A DNA stretch of 64,000 nt from Carettochelys insculpta (Eukaryota > Chordata > Testudines > Carettochelyidae), in assembly GCF_033958435.1 (NCBI RefSeq), contig NC_134148.1, positions 11,386,501-11,450,500 of the forward strand, written 5' to 3'. Both the position numbers and the translations under genes were made by a program. The notes under the pieces were generated by a model, which was not told the origin of the DNA, ran no database searches, and worked only from the letters and a program-made list of their open reading frames with translations. Shown here piece by piece: positions 60,401 to 63,680 of the stretch (position 1 is the first letter of the stretch; every line of letters begins with the position of its first letter).

Positions 60401-62209
60401 TTTTCAGACTCTTGTGCGAGAATGCTATTTGTTGAGGAAAATAAAACAAAGCTAGCAGCAAATTGATTTTTCCTGTTTCTTCATTTAAAAAAAAAAGGAA
60501 TACCAGGTATGAGAAGATGCCAGTCCATTACTGACGTGTGTAATTTTTACTCAGGTGATTTTAGAACTCTCAAAGCAGCAAAAAATAGAGGAAACAATAC
60601 TCGTATTTAATGTAATGCAGCTTGGAACAGAAGCTTCAGTCAGAACATATGACTTAAAAGCTGTATCTTACTTAAAGAAAATCAGCTTGGATTACCACAA
60701 AACTCAAGGTAATAAAACTAATAAAACAAAATGAAGAGTGGTAGCGTCTCTATTTAGTAAACTTCAAGGTTTTGACTACCTACCCGTGACTTTCAGAGAA
60801 AAAGTGCTGCGGTATAATAGTTAGGTTTGACATTTAGAACGAGCCCCTTCTCTTTTGAGGCCTTAGTTGTGTGGGCCCAAATAACTGTGTGCAGTTCTCC
60901 ACATGGAACTCGTGTGCAGGCGCATTTGATGGCATTTAGGTAACTACCTGGTTTTCTTTGCTTATTTAGTAAATGAGTAATTTAGGTATGTCATAGGTGC
61001 AAAATTGTGAAAGTCAAGTTTTAAAAATCTGCCTCTTATGTTGTGACATGCATGCAAATTTTTCAGAAAATAACTAGCCGCTAGAAGATCAAATCAGTTG
61101 TCCTACTAATATGTAGCAATATACCTGTTGTGCAGTTGGAGGGGACCAAGTTAAATATGGTCCCGAGAAACAGGAAGTGGTAGCCTGGCTCTTAATTATT
61201 CATGAACAGTCAAATCAAAAATGGAATCTTTGATAGATACTAATTCATGAGACTATCCTCAGGTATTATGATTCCAGTTCTTTAATCAGAAGGATTCTTT
61301 TACATACCCTAAGGGACACCATAATTGAAGCAAAGTAAAATGATAAATTTATTAATCATGGCTGTTCTATTAAAGAAAAGAAAAAAATAAAGAAAATAGA
61401 CTGAAAGAACACACTAATAAACTAGCTGATTTGGTTAATTTAGGTGCATGAATGCATGCTAGCCCAATTGAAATCTTGTAAGAAAACTTTCCTGATACTT
61501 GTCTTTTAATAATTTTAGTGTACGTTTTGTCCATCTTTCTGTCTTTACAGTCTTATAAAGGATTCAGTATTGAGGTATTTAAATAGTGTTTTACATTTGT
61601 TACTATTCCCCCTTTCCTCCCCACCCCCTTAACAGAATGCTTTGTGAAAGATTTTTCAGGGGCGTGTAAGAGTGAGTCACCCAGCAGACATGGACTTCTA
61701 ATACACAGGTTTATAGTGTAATGTCTAGTGTACTTGTCGTTGCCTGCCTAAACATTCAACTTGAGGAGTAAATATGGTTTCTAGCTTATTTGATGAAATG
61801 CTTCAGGCAGTAACACATTTTGAAATTTTGCATAGAAAACAATGTTAGAGCAGAAGGGTTTCATAAAATCACTTCTCTATATGCTTCAATATTGTGAAAG
61901 CTAACATCTGTATATGCTCTCATTTGGTACGTTACAGATAAAAAAAGACCACTTCACTTAATTAGCTCTTCAGATAGACCTGGATTAGACCTTTTGAAAG
62001 TGGAATATATCAAGGTACATTCTTACTACTTAAGTATTAAAATTAGTTAAAAGTTCATCATCTACACAAAATATAAGAGTGCAGTCCATACAATACAATG
62101 GCTCATTCAGTTTGTCTGACTTGAACCCTTCAATATTTTTTCCTTCCAGGCTGACAAAAATGGTCCAGAATTTCAGTCCTGCTTTGACAACACTGAACAA
62201 ATGCTTAGG
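1823..62209 (+). CDS. VPS13C: VPS13C, bridge-like lipid transfer protein (exons 1-30, partial at 3' end)
   Basis: Thirty exons join into 1019 uninterrupted codons. VPS13 proteins are rod-shaped bridges that carry bulk phospholipid between membranes through a hydrophobic groove. VPS13C links the ER to late endosomes/lysosomes and lipid droplets, and human loss-of-function alleles cause early-onset Parkinson disease. The chorein N-terminus occupies about residues 1-115. A basic linker cassette (129-171) separates it from repeating beta-groove sequence. An FFAT-like VAP-binding core lies at 879-885. The start and the basic cassette match VPS13C; VPS13A, the closest paralogue, lacks the cassette. 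VPS13B and VPS13D are more distant. The lipid-droplet/endosome-binding C-terminal half lies outside the window. Identity is certain in my reading. Only the weak splice sites around exons 6-7 and the GC donor of exon 27 call for transcript confirmation. Each exon is listed separately. Confidence 0.97.
3032..3703 (+). mobile_element. pogo/Tc1-like MITE with internal tandem units, copy 1
   Basis: The ends are CAGTAAATCCTT and the inverted match of CAGTGAACCCTC, with TA on both sides (3030-3031, 3704-3705), as for Tc1/mariner/pogo insertions. The interior holds about four GC-rich units of ~105-110 bp. They begin near 3178, 3289, 3397 and 3499. Each carries aaactgaccagc; in the better-preserved units its inverse gctggtcagttt lies close by. 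Long open frames here are by-products of the repeat. Confidence 0.75.
3911..3996. repeat. AT-rich TTTAAATCA-motif repeat
   Basis: Clustered direct and inverted copies of gatttaaa, taaatca and aaatcac. Such clusters are familiar ends of old hAT-type elements in reptiles and mammals. No target duplication was found. Confidence 0.4.
5270..5735 (-). mobile_element. pogo/Tc1-like MITE with internal tandem units, copy 2
   Basis: This is an inverted, diverged relative of 3032-3703. The right end (aacccctgcataactc...ggtttact) is the reverse complement of the left end of copy 1. The interior repeats the ~105-bp unit three times, near 5315, 5426 and 5527. Each unit holds a close inverted pair, gaccagcc and ctggtcagtt. 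The left end is eroded. Confidence 0.65.
6201..6503. mobile_element. hAT-type miniature element with intact target duplication
   Basis: A 303-bp element. The left end CAATGTTTCTTAAAC matches the inverted right end AAGTGTTTCTTAAA. Both sides carry the octamer GACTAGAG (6193-6200, 6504-6511). The ends resemble the widespread hAT TIR class. An internal caaa-repeat followed by an A run (about 6305-6329) is a simple-sequence expansion. Confidence 0.88.
6823..6866 (+). CDS. VPS13C: VPS13C exon 2 (codons 34-48)
   Basis: Encodes [15 protein letters not shown] of the chorein domain. The acceptor is tgttttgtag|gt and the donor ctg|gtaagc. Phase goes from 1 to 0. LQIKENAL is conserved across VPS13A and VPS13C. 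Confidence 0.96.
6867..7558 (+). other. Intron 2
   Basis: 6950-7150 is a GC-richer stretch (cagccatgtgg, gggcattgtgggat). It runs into 7166-7350, an element bounded by gtgtttacactag and cttagacatagcc. These read as one or two miniature DNA transposons; ends are imprecise. Confidence 0.5.
7559..7601 (+). CDS. VPS13C: VPS13C exon 3 (codons 49-62)
   Basis: Encodes [14 protein letters not shown] of the chorein domain. The acceptor is ctccctacag|ag and the donor ag|gtaagt. It ends with the first base of codon 63. Confidence 0.96.
7602..8450 (+). other. Intron 3
   Basis: Unique AT-rich sequence. I recognise no repeat, RNA gene or exon. Confidence 0.5.
8451..8546 (+). CDS. VPS13C: VPS13C exon 4 (codons 63-94)
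   Basis: Encodes the [20 protein letters not shown] segment and the following LYLLIVPGT, the core of the chorein fold. The junction codon 63 is g|at, Asp, where I recall Gly in human VPS13C and VPS13A. The acceptor is atctgtttag|at and the donor aca a|gtaagt. Phase is 1 at both ends. Confidence 0.96.
8612..8940. repeat. Miniature element with attttgaaata motifs
   Basis: Many short palindromic motifs of the type tattttgaaata or tatttcaaaata recur across the segment. The right end gtgtagaccagtgtagacca resembles the tgtagaca ends of other families here. This layout fits a non-autonomous DNA transposon. No exact target duplication was found. Confidence 0.55.
9582..9905 (+). mobile_element. TACAGGTTGAACC-type MITE, copy 1
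   Basis: A 324-bp element with inverted ends: attgaacctctctaatccag on the left and ggattagagaggtttaacct on the right. TA flanks each side (9580-9581, 9906-9907). Ends and TA target fit the Tc1/mariner/pogo superfamily. Three more copies lie at 16536, 19500 and 47874. The interior (gagccaggactggtggctg) is shared by all. Confidence 0.85.
10570..10770. repeat. Short repeat with a 16-bp perfect hairpin
   Basis: cacagttcccactgac (10683-10698) is exactly complementary to gtcagtgggaactgtg (10717-10732) across an 18-base loop. A diverged relative of the surrounding sequence (gactgcagattgct) occurs at 13990-14040. I therefore read it as a DNA-transposon fragment rather than an RNA gene. Confidence 0.55.
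11190..11560 (+). repeat. Compound gcagaagtaag repeat, copy 1
   Basis: A GC-richer block with two gcagaagtaag-like units, ggccagaagctgctg-type motifs and a palindrome around taccatatggta (about 11284-11318). Its tail, atttcagatttaaatagttg, recurs in reverse complement near 35660-35690. It is a reptile interspersed repeat, best read as a non-autonomous DNA element. Confidence 0.6.
12337..12438 (+). CDS. VPS13C: VPS13C exon 5 (codons 95-128)
   Basis: Encodes the end of the chorein region: [11 protein letters not shown], then a charged helix [17 protein letters not shown]. The acceptor is gtattttag|gt and the donor gaaag|gtattg. Phase is 1 at both ends, so it can splice either to exon 6 or directly to exon 8. 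Confidence 0.96.
13095..13380. repeat. TGTCGACA-type miniature DNA element
   Basis: Repeated gtctac and gtcgacaaaac motifs, with a right end ctagtgtatacgtagct. This is the same motif grammar as 48118-48470, 50937-51360 and 56600-56985. Confidence 0.55.
13915..14220. repeat. GC-richer interspersed repeat
   Basis: Contains gactgcagattgct, gatgggagctgcagg and related inverted motifs (ctcctgttgact / agtcaacaagagct). Shared motifs tie it to 10570-10770. Probably a degraded hAT-type element; open frames on both strands show no protein family. Confidence 0.45.
15544..15606 (+). CDS. VPS13C: VPS13C exon 6 (codons 129-149), cassette part 1
   Basis: Encodes [20 protein letters not shown], close to the human exon. 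Length 63 bp, phase 1 at both ends, so skipping keeps the frame. The acceptor (gccatgtggatcaag|gc) has a poor pyrimidine tract and the donor is g|gtgcgt. Both are weak, which suits an alternatively spliced exon. It was found by homology only. Confidence 0.85.
16536..16848 (+). mobile_element. TACAGGTTGAACC-type MITE, copy 2
   Basis: A 313-bp element from CAAGTTGAACCTGTC to GAGATTCAACCTG, with TA on each side (16534-16535, 16849-16850). The interior aligns with 9582-9905, including gagccaggactggtg. Confidence 0.85.
18815..18915 (+). repeat. Interspersed repeat fragment (tttattaggtgagcttt family)
   Basis: Matches the left arm of the inverted insert at 27706-27783 almost base for base, from aaaacaaaaagcag to gacccactt. 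It is an independent insertion of the same family, not classified here. Confidence 0.75.
19279..19344 (+). CDS. VPS13C: VPS13C exon 7 (codons 150-171), cassette part 2
   Basis: Encodes a very basic stretch, [15 protein letters not shown] (151-165), then SHDHSK. Length 66 bp, phase 1 at both ends. The acceptor gcaatgagaag|ga is purine-rich and weak; the donor is aaag|gtgggt. With exon 6 it forms a 129-bp, 43-codon cassette. I recall a human VPS13C isoform lacking 43 residues at this position. The polybasic run could bind acidic membrane or act as a nuclear-type signal. Confidence 0.9.
19500..19814 (+). mobile_element. TACAGGTTGAACC-type MITE, copy 3
   Basis: A 315-bp element starting CAGGTTGAACTTCTC and ending GAGTTTCAATTTG followed by ta. 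The interior tccaggactggtggctg aligns with the other copies. The right end is the most diverged of the four. Confidence 0.82.
22034..22063 (+). repeat. (T)30 tract in the exon 8 polypyrimidine region
   Basis: A pure run of 30 T lies 17 bases before the acceptor of exon 8, followed by an A7 run. Runs this long change length readily. Confidence 0.9.
22081..22190 (+). CDS. VPS13C: VPS13C exon 8 (codons 172-208)
   Basis: Encodes [20 protein letters not shown] through [12 protein letters not shown]. This is the conserved start of the groove region after the chorein domain. The acceptor is actgttttag|at and the donor gac|gtaagt. Phase goes from 1 to 0. It accepts splicing from exon 5 or exon 7. 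Confidence 0.96.
22191..23137 (+). other. Intron 8
   Basis: Unique AT-rich sequence; no repeat family or exon recognised. Confidence 0.5.
23138..23197 (+). CDS. VPS13C: VPS13C exon 9 (codons 209-228)
   Basis: Encodes [20 protein letters not shown], beta-strand sequence of the lipid groove. The acceptor is ggttgtag|at and the donor ctg|gtaatg. Phase 0 at both ends. Confidence 0.96.
23198..25295 (+). other. Intron 9 (2.1 kb)
   Basis: Contains a T run at about 23590-23610. 23800-24900 is of mixed composition without a recognised family. No exon seen. Confidence 0.5.
25296..25355 (+). CDS. VPS13C: VPS13C exon 10 (codons 229-248)
   Basis: Encodes [20 protein letters not shown]. The acceptor is caacttctag|ac and the donor aag|gtaata. 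Phase 0 at both ends, 60 bp. Confidence 0.96.
25356..25943 (+). other. Intron 10
   Basis: Short AT-rich intron with nothing else recognised. Confidence 0.5.
25944..26024 (+). CDS. VPS13C: VPS13C exon 11 (codons 249-275)
   Basis: Encodes [20 protein letters not shown] and GSREQIL. LSAYWNV is a VPS13 signature of this region. The acceptor is tatttttcag|ct and the donor ctg|gtaatg. Confidence 0.96.
27251..27500. mobile_element. Palindromic TTTCGAAAG-type MITE
   Basis: 27251-27310 and 27323-27381 are inverted copies of each other, about 59 bases per arm around a 12-base loop with few mismatches. Both arms carry ccccatctttga and a cttcttcct end. The right half then continues with tttcgaaagaa and tctttcgaaagagg to about 27500, ending gacatagact. 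Confidence 0.75.
27672..27865. mobile_element. Head-to-head interspersed repeat with 14-bp target duplication
   Basis: The left arm 27706-27783 and right arm 27788-27865 are 78-base inverted copies with essentially one mismatch and a 4-base loop (cttc). The whole insert is bounded by TTAGGTGGTTCAGT on both sides (27658-27671, 27866-27879). A long duplication around an inverted copy looks like one retrotransposition event with template switching or twin priming. The same family occurs at 18815, 36330 and 48009. Confidence 0.88.
29975..30425. repeat. TTTCGAAAG-type miniature DNA element
   Basis: Dense gaaagag, tcttttgaaag and ttcgaaag motifs, with a right end tttcgaaagatatctgtagtgtagctgtagcc. 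It is related to 27251-27500. The 149-codon open frame on the minus strand is low-complexity Lys/Phe/Arg sequence of the repeat and not a gene. Confidence 0.6.
30430..31600 (-). mobile_element. CR1 retrotransposon fragment (reverse transcriptase and 3' end)
   Basis: Minus-strand translation of 31596-31252 shows reverse transcriptase motifs [17 protein letters not shown] and YLDFRKAFD. 30728-30501 shows the CR1 C-terminal motif [18 protein letters not shown]. The 3' untranslated end with ctaatatccaacctagacc (plus-strand wording) follows to about 30430. The middle is decayed and the 5' part is missing, as is usual for 5'-truncated CR1 copies. It is not active. Confidence 0.9.
33521..33578 (+). 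CDS. VPS13C: VPS13C exon 12 (codons 276-294)
   Basis: Encodes [19 protein letters not shown]. The acceptor is ccatttgcag|ga and the donor tata|gtaagt. It ends one base into codon 295. The linker SSSNQPQ is more variable than its flanks. Confidence 0.95.
33579..35293 (+). other. Intron 12 (1.7 kb)
   Basis: AT-rich unique sequence. The open frame at 33655-33915 resembles nothing I know. No repeat recognised. Confidence 0.5.
35294..35421 (+). CDS. VPS13C: VPS13C exon 13 (codons 295-337)
   Basis: Encodes [35 protein letters not shown] and [17 protein letters not shown] and ELTKPQ are VPS13 family landmarks. The acceptor is tatcttgaag|tt and the donor cag|gtaagt. Confidence 0.95.
35590..36030 (-). 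repeat. Compound gcagaagtaag repeat, copy 2
   Basis: Reads as the reverse complement of the 11190 copy: ttcatgatttcagctattta, then ctgctgc and gccagc motifs, and a gtatggtattg stretch between agtaag-like units. The outer ends ggtcctgaccc and gggtcaggacc (about 35707 and 36010) are inverted. Confidence 0.6.
36330..36455 (-). repeat. Interspersed repeat fragment (gtgagcttt family)
   Basis: Contains tttattaggtaatgagcttt, atgctacaggattgcttg and cagactaatacagct. These match the family seen at 27706 and 48009 with more divergence, so it is an older copy. Confidence 0.5.
37442..37548 (+). CDS. VPS13C: VPS13C exon 14 (codons 338-372)
   Basis: Encodes [20 protein letters not shown], then [15 protein letters not shown]. 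The acceptor is gtgtgtag|ta and the donor aatg|gtaaga. It ends two bases into Trp373. Confidence 0.96.
37549..39568 (+). other. Intron 14 (2.0 kb)
   Basis: 37850-38010 is an old interspersed repeat (ccaacttctgttggtgagag). 38120-38575 is a G-rich degenerate minisatellite. The rest is AT-rich without recognised features. Confidence 0.6.
38120..38575 (+). repeat. G-rich degenerate minisatellite with quadruplex potential
   Basis: Irregular units of roughly 70 bp built from ctggctggg, ggggctggca and ccaggccctg. The tract 38224-38242 has four G runs of three or more with loops of one to three bases, a canonical G-quadruplex pattern on the coding strand. A Pro/Ser/Thr-rich open frame on the minus strand comes from the same composition. 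Confidence 0.65.
39569..39740 (+). CDS. VPS13C: VPS13C exon 15 (codons 373-430)
   Basis: Completes [20 protein letters not shown], then [20 protein letters not shown] and [18 protein letters not shown]. The Trp-rich WWKYAI...MWSWS motif is a VPS13 signature. The acceptor is attattacag|gt and the donor aag|gtactt. Confidence 0.97.
39741..40499 (+). other. Intron 15
   Basis: AT-rich intron with no recognised feature. Confidence 0.5.
40500..40562 (+). CDS. VPS13C: VPS13C exon 16 (codons 431-451)
   Basis: Encodes [20 protein letters not shown] plus Glu451. It includes the conserved DVFNI motif. The acceptor is tgtttaacag|ga and the donor gag|gtagta. Phase 0 at both ends. Confidence 0.96.
40563..43725 (+). 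other. Intron 16 (3.2 kb)
   Basis: 41572-41760 is a CR1 3' end. The rest is unique sequence, with several long open frames that show no family resemblance. Confidence 0.55.
41572..41760 (+). mobile_element. CR1 3' end, sense orientation
   Basis: Contains gaggctggaaatgggtgacg, ggatcacttgatgattacct, cattggctgctgttggaaga and tggtctgacgcagtatg. This is the common reptile and bird CR1 3' terminal sequence. It is 5'-truncated and has no coding part. Confidence 0.8.
43726..43861 (+). CDS. VPS13C: VPS13C exon 17 (codons 452-496)
   Basis: Encodes [36 protein letters not shown] and EDEESSVPE. The GGWFSGFWG amphipathic patch flanked by lysines is a VPS13C landmark. The acceptor is ggcttatag|gt and the donor gaaa|gtaggt. 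Confidence 0.96.
43862..45185 (+). other. Intron 17
   Basis: Mostly the 661-bp element 44307-44967. A G-rich run lies at about 45008-45024. The rest is AT-rich. Confidence 0.6.
44307..44967 (+). mobile_element. pogo/Tc1-like MITE with CAGTA...TACTG ends
   Basis: The left end CAGTACAGGAAACCCTCAAT matches the inverted right end CAGTAAACCCTCCATTTAAT apart from a small insertion. TA lies on each side (44305-44306, 44968-44969). The ends are like those of 3032-3703. The interior is GC-rich ggagctgg-type sequence without transposase. Open frames on both strands are compositional. Confidence 0.8.
45186..45280 (+). CDS. VPS13C: VPS13C exon 18 (codons 497-528)
   Basis: Encodes [20 protein letters not shown], then [12 protein letters not shown]. 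The acceptor is cttttttttag|ct and the donor aag|gtaagt. IDDLMTP.EK is highly conserved. Confidence 0.96.
46190..46560 (+). mobile_element. Possible non-LTR retrotransposon remnant
   Basis: The plus-strand frame from 46282 contains [18 protein letters not shown] and [11 protein letters not shown]. After a stop it continues RVLKELTEI. This resembles the CR1 motif KS.GPDGMHPRVLREL just before the reverse transcriptase palm. The match is short, so the call is tentative. Confidence 0.4.
48009..48068 (+). repeat. Nested fragment of the tttattaggtgagcttt family
   Basis: agtaacagagaggtagccgt, then ttagtct and gctgctttgttttg, match the left part of 27672-27720. The copies gctctttaga and gtctcttaga on its two sides look like a target duplication of about 10 bp. 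Confidence 0.65.
48118..48470. mobile_element. Nested TGTCGACA-type DNA element
   Basis: Begins ggctgtgtctacactgga and ends gggtagatatagcc, which are imperfect inverted ends. The interior has ttctgtcgacaaaac, ttctgtcgacagtc and ctgttgacaga. The host sequence resumes immediately after it (acatctggtggctg). Confidence 0.75.
49956..50098 (+). CDS. VPS13C: VPS13C exon 19 (codons 529-575)
   Basis: Encodes [38 protein letters not shown] and [17 protein letters not shown] is invariant in VPS13A and C. The acceptor is ccctgactag|ta and the donor ttaa|gtaatt. It ends two bases into Lys576. Confidence 0.96.
50937..51360. mobile_element. TGTCGACA-type DNA element with inverted ends
   Basis: The left end taaggctatgtcaacact and right end taggcatagcctaa are inverted. 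The interior has cctttgtcgacagaaag, ctgttgacagac and cttctgtcgagaaa. The block ctccatcagcagagcagatc recurs in reverse complement in 56600-56985. The two long, overlapping open frames on opposite strands are not genes. Confidence 0.75.
51901..51928 (-). repeat. C-run/G-quadruplex-prone tract
   Basis: Near-continuous cytosines broken only by single g. The minus strand has four or more G runs with one-base loops. A similar but shorter C run lies at 58019-58030. Confidence 0.7.
52032..52224 (+). CDS. VPS13C: VPS13C exon 20 (codons 576-640)
   Basis: Encodes [40 protein letters not shown] and [13 protein letters not shown]...IIYDA. This is groove-forming beta sequence; the ETNPEDS stretch is conserved. 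The acceptor is ttcatttacag|ac and the donor gct|gtgagt. At 193 bp it is the longest exon in the window. Confidence 0.97.
52225..52445 (+). other. Intron 20 (221 bp)
   Basis: Short AT-rich intron without other features. Confidence 0.6.
52446..52560 (+). CDS. VPS13C: VPS13C exon 21 (codons 641-678)
   Basis: Encodes [20 protein letters not shown], then [18 protein letters not shown]. The acceptor is atttttaaag|ac, with a purine-rich -4 to -1, and the donor acag|gtgaag. Confidence 0.95.
52561..52996 (+). other. Intron 21
   Basis: Contains a T-rich run (about 52967-52989) that serves as the polypyrimidine tract of exon 22. Nothing else recognised. Confidence 0.6.
52997..53133 (+). CDS. VPS13C: VPS13C exon 22 (codons 679-724)
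   Basis: Encodes [36 protein letters not shown] and [20 protein letters not shown] is the repeated VPS13 motif of beta-strands ending in a Pro-Gln turn. The acceptor is ttatgaaag|ga and the donor cag|gtatgc. Confidence 0.96.
53134..53720 (+). other. Intron 22
   Basis: AT-rich intron; no recognised repeat or RNA. Confidence 0.5.
53721..53847 (+). CDS. VPS13C: VPS13C exon 23 (codons 725-766)
   Basis: Encodes [20 protein letters not shown], then [19 protein letters not shown] and GRR. The variable loop 725-740 contains RRAS (733-736), a basophilic kinase consensus that I do not recall from the human sequence. [11 protein letters not shown] is conserved. The acceptor is gttgcaccag|tt and the donor agag|gtatta. 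Confidence 0.95.
53848..54564 (+). other. Intron 23
   Basis: Includes a 29-base T run at 54372-54400. Otherwise AT-rich with no recognised feature. Confidence 0.6.
54565..54682 (+). CDS. VPS13C: VPS13C exon 24 (codons 767-805)
   Basis: Encodes [20 protein letters not shown], then [19 protein letters not shown]. The acceptor is acactttcag|gt and the donor ctaa|gtaatg. It ends two bases into Lys806. Confidence 0.96.
55690..55870 (+). mobile_element. CR1 3' end, sense orientation, second subfamily
   Basis: gcaggttagacaaatatctg, then gggacaggacttgatgacct, ctcaagtttccttgcagtgc and atattcgaagtttctgtgc follow the CR1 ending (ggttggactagatgacctc ... ccaaccctgatattctatg). The sequence differs from that at 41572, so it is a separate subfamily. 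Confidence 0.75.
56600..56985. mobile_element. TGTCGACA-type DNA element, inverted relative to 50937
   Basis: Shares gcagatc/gatctgctctga, ctccatc/gatggagag and caaaatggc blocks with 50937-51360 in reverse complement. Ends include aacttctgtcgacatatt on the left and actctagtgtagacatagtc on the right. The two are copies of one non-autonomous family. Confidence 0.75.
57090..57260 (+). mobile_element. Possible DIRS-like tyrosine-recombinase remnant
   Basis: The plus-strand frame reads [19 protein letters not shown], then YTITQQA. This resembles the ATWSS..TF..HY motif at the C-terminus of DIRS-type recombinases, with the Trp codon turned into a stop. The match is short, so this is a suggestion only. 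Confidence 0.3.
58368..58497 (+). CDS. VPS13C: VPS13C exon 25 (codons 806-849)
   Basis: Encodes [20 protein letters not shown], then [18 protein letters not shown] and SVQSTK. KFKVSG.LPL..V..SD is shared with VPS13A. The acceptor is ctccccag|gt and the donor aag|gtaaac. Confidence 0.96.
58498..58918 (+). other. Intron 25
   Basis: AT-rich, nothing recognised. Confidence 0.5.
58919..58997 (+). CDS. VPS13C: VPS13C exon 26 (codons 850-875)
   Basis: Encodes [20 protein letters not shown], then LEGVES. It is a low-conservation, flexible stretch leading into the FFAT-like motif. The acceptor is cattttttag|gt and the donor tcag|gtaaga. Confidence 0.93.
58998..59897 (+). other. Intron 26
   Basis: 59135-59550 is GC-richer (ccaggggtgtagcatg to tcctggggttctgcag), probably an unclassified repeat; open frames there show no protein family. 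The rest is AT-rich. Confidence 0.5.
59898..60037 (+). CDS. VPS13C: VPS13C exon 27 (codons 876-922), FFAT-like motif and GC donor
   Basis: Encodes [20 protein letters not shown], then [16 protein letters not shown] and [11 protein letters not shown]. The FFAT-like core EYYDAEN (879-885) sits in an acidic context, as in the human protein (EYFDAED as I recall). The acceptor is tttcctag|aa. The donor is gag|gcatgc: no GT is available, and the phase-0 join to exon 28 restores the conserved FEIKEVIL. Reading past the exon meets TAG at 60071. Confidence 0.93.
59906..59926 (+). other. VPS13C: FFAT-like VAP-binding motif (codons 879-885)
   Basis: EYYDAEN keeps the key E1, aromatic 2 and 3, D4 and A5 of the FFAT consensus EFFDAxE. 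It has Asn at position 7. Such motifs bind the MSP domain of VAPA/VAPB and anchor VPS13C to the ER. Confidence 0.8.
60038..60554 (+). other. Intron 27, GC-AG type
   Basis: Starts gcatgc and ends tttttactcag. AT-rich interior with no recognised repeat. If retained it adds 11 codons and then a stop (60071-60073). Confidence 0.85.
60555..60708 (+). CDS. VPS13C: VPS13C exon 28 (codons 923-973)
   Basis: Encodes [40 protein letters not shown] and [22 protein letters not shown]...YLKKIS is a repeated VPS13 element. The acceptor is tttttactcag|gt and the donor caag|gtaata. Confidence 0.97.
60709..61937 (+). other. Intron 28 (1.2 kb)
   Basis: AT-rich unique sequence; no repeat or RNA gene recognised. 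Confidence 0.5.
61938..62014 (+). CDS. VPS13C: VPS13C exon 29 (codons 974-999)
   Basis: Encodes [20 protein letters not shown], then KVEYIK. The acceptor is tacgttacag|at and the donor aag|gtacat. Phase goes from 1 to 0. Confidence 0.97.
62015..62149 (+). other. Intron 29 (135 bp)
   Basis: Short intron between the paired exons 29 and 30; ends ttttccttccag. Confidence 0.9.
62150..62209 (+). CDS. VPS13C: VPS13C exon 30 (codons 1000-1019), last exon in window
   Basis: Encodes [20 protein letters not shown]. The acceptor is ccttccag|gc and the donor agg|gtaagt. Phase 0 at both ends. The next exon is not in the window. Confidence 0.95.
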
Positions 62210-62485
62210 GTAAGTGATTTTTTTAAGTGTCTAGAATTAGCCTCTTTACTTAGCAAGTCAAAGCTAAAACTCACTGAAGAGGAGAATGTTAGCCTGACTT
62301 CCATAAGTAAAGCAACCCTTTCTTCAAGTTAGATAAGTTAAGGTAAAATTAATGACAAGGCAATGTTGTAGTTTCAGCAATTCAAGTTGAAGCCTAAGCT
62401 CTCCTATAGTTTTACCTTGACCTGCAAACCATTGTGTAAATTACTAGCTGCTTATGGAGTTTTACTTCAAACTAGCTAACTTATT

Positions 62486-62790
62486 AGGCTTATGTCTATG
62501 GTAGGCAAAGTAAGTTGACCACAGATACACAATTCTATCTATGGCAATTTTGTAGCTAGAATTGAGGTATTTACACTCGGCTAACTTGGCTGTCTCTATT
62601 GGGGAAGGTTTTCAATGGGAGAAACTCTCTCATCCTTCCTTACTCCTCAAGCTTTGTGAGGAGTACAGGGGTTGACTGTGACTGCTGAGAGGTTGATTTT
62701 TGCATGTCCATAATAGACACTCAAAATCAAACCCCAGAAGATCGAACCTGAGTGGGTCGATCTTCTGGGGTAGTGTAGACATTGTCTTTA
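62486..62790 (+). mobile_element. Miniature DNA element, second copy of the 290-535 family
   Basis: The ends ttatgtctatggtag and gtagtgtagacattgtc are imperfect inverted repeats. The interior has gaggagtacaggggttgac and a local hairpin, ccagaagatcga / tcgatcttctgg (about 62733-62770). The gaggagt and ttgac blocks recur inverted at 290-535. Confidence 0.65.
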
Positions 62791-63068
62791 TAACTTAAAA
62801 AAAGCTTCATGTCTCCTCCCTGCCCCAAGTGGTGACGAGGCCTTTGGAGTAGTATGGTGGCAGTCCTGTCCTCCAATACATCCTATGCCTTGTGGTTTGT
62901 AGAAGATAACTGTAGCAGCTGCCGCAACCTAGGAAAATTCTCAGCTGCCCCGTGAGGGCAGTTAGTGTACAATGAGGTATTACCATTACAAAGGAACAAA
63001 TTTAAGTTTGTGAAGAGGAAATATACAGCATACATGTAGCTTGTATATCGCAGAGTGATTATTCCAGT

Positions 63069-63680
63069 GCTACTGTATGTATTGAAACCTGGACAACATA
63101 CAAGCATCATTGAAGGCACTTGACCAATATCATCAATGCTGCCTAAGGAGAATCCTAAATATCTCATGGGAGGACAGGCACATGAACACTAGCTTACTGG
63201 AAGAGTTGAACATGAACAGCATTGAAACCATTATAATTCACCAACAACTTGGTTGAACTGGTCACATGGTTCAGCTGTCTGATCAGTTCCTCCCAAAACA
63301 GATGCTGTTTTTGGAGTTGAAGGACAGAGGATATTGGGGGTCAGAGGAAGTGGTTTCATGAACACAAGAAAAAATGCAGCATTGGTGTCAACACTTGGGA
63401 GAACCTTCCCCAGCACTGTCCATAGCGGAGATGGGTAATCCATAAGGGGTAGCACAATTTGAGAGGTCCCACCTTAGTGCAGATGAGGCAAGGTGGAGAA
63501 GAAAAGAGTCAGAAACTGCCCTGCCCCCCTCAGACAGCTACTAGTTGCTTCTGTGATAAGACCTGTGCTTCCAGAATTGGGCTGACTAGTCATCCACAGA
63601 CTCACAAATAGAGGGTGGCATGAAAGCATCCTACTTGTTATCGAGTGACTGCCAGGAAGAAGACTCTGAATATCTGATGT
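63069..63680 (+). pseudogene. Decayed non-LTR retrotransposon pol C-terminus with zinc-finger code
   Basis: One plus-strand frame reads LKALDQYHQCCLRRILNISW, then EDRHMNTSLLEELNMNSIE and QLG*TGHMVQLSDQFLPKQ. This is the familiar LINE pol tail LRRIL.I.W.DR...QLRW.GH..R....LPK, with Trp changed to stop. Further on, CDKTCASRIGLTSHPQTH (63552-63605) matches the C2H2-type tail (C..CASRIGL.SH.RTH) of such proteins. Other stops and frame breaks show it is dead. I cannot place the clade; it is not the CR1 seen at 30430. Confidence 0.8.
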
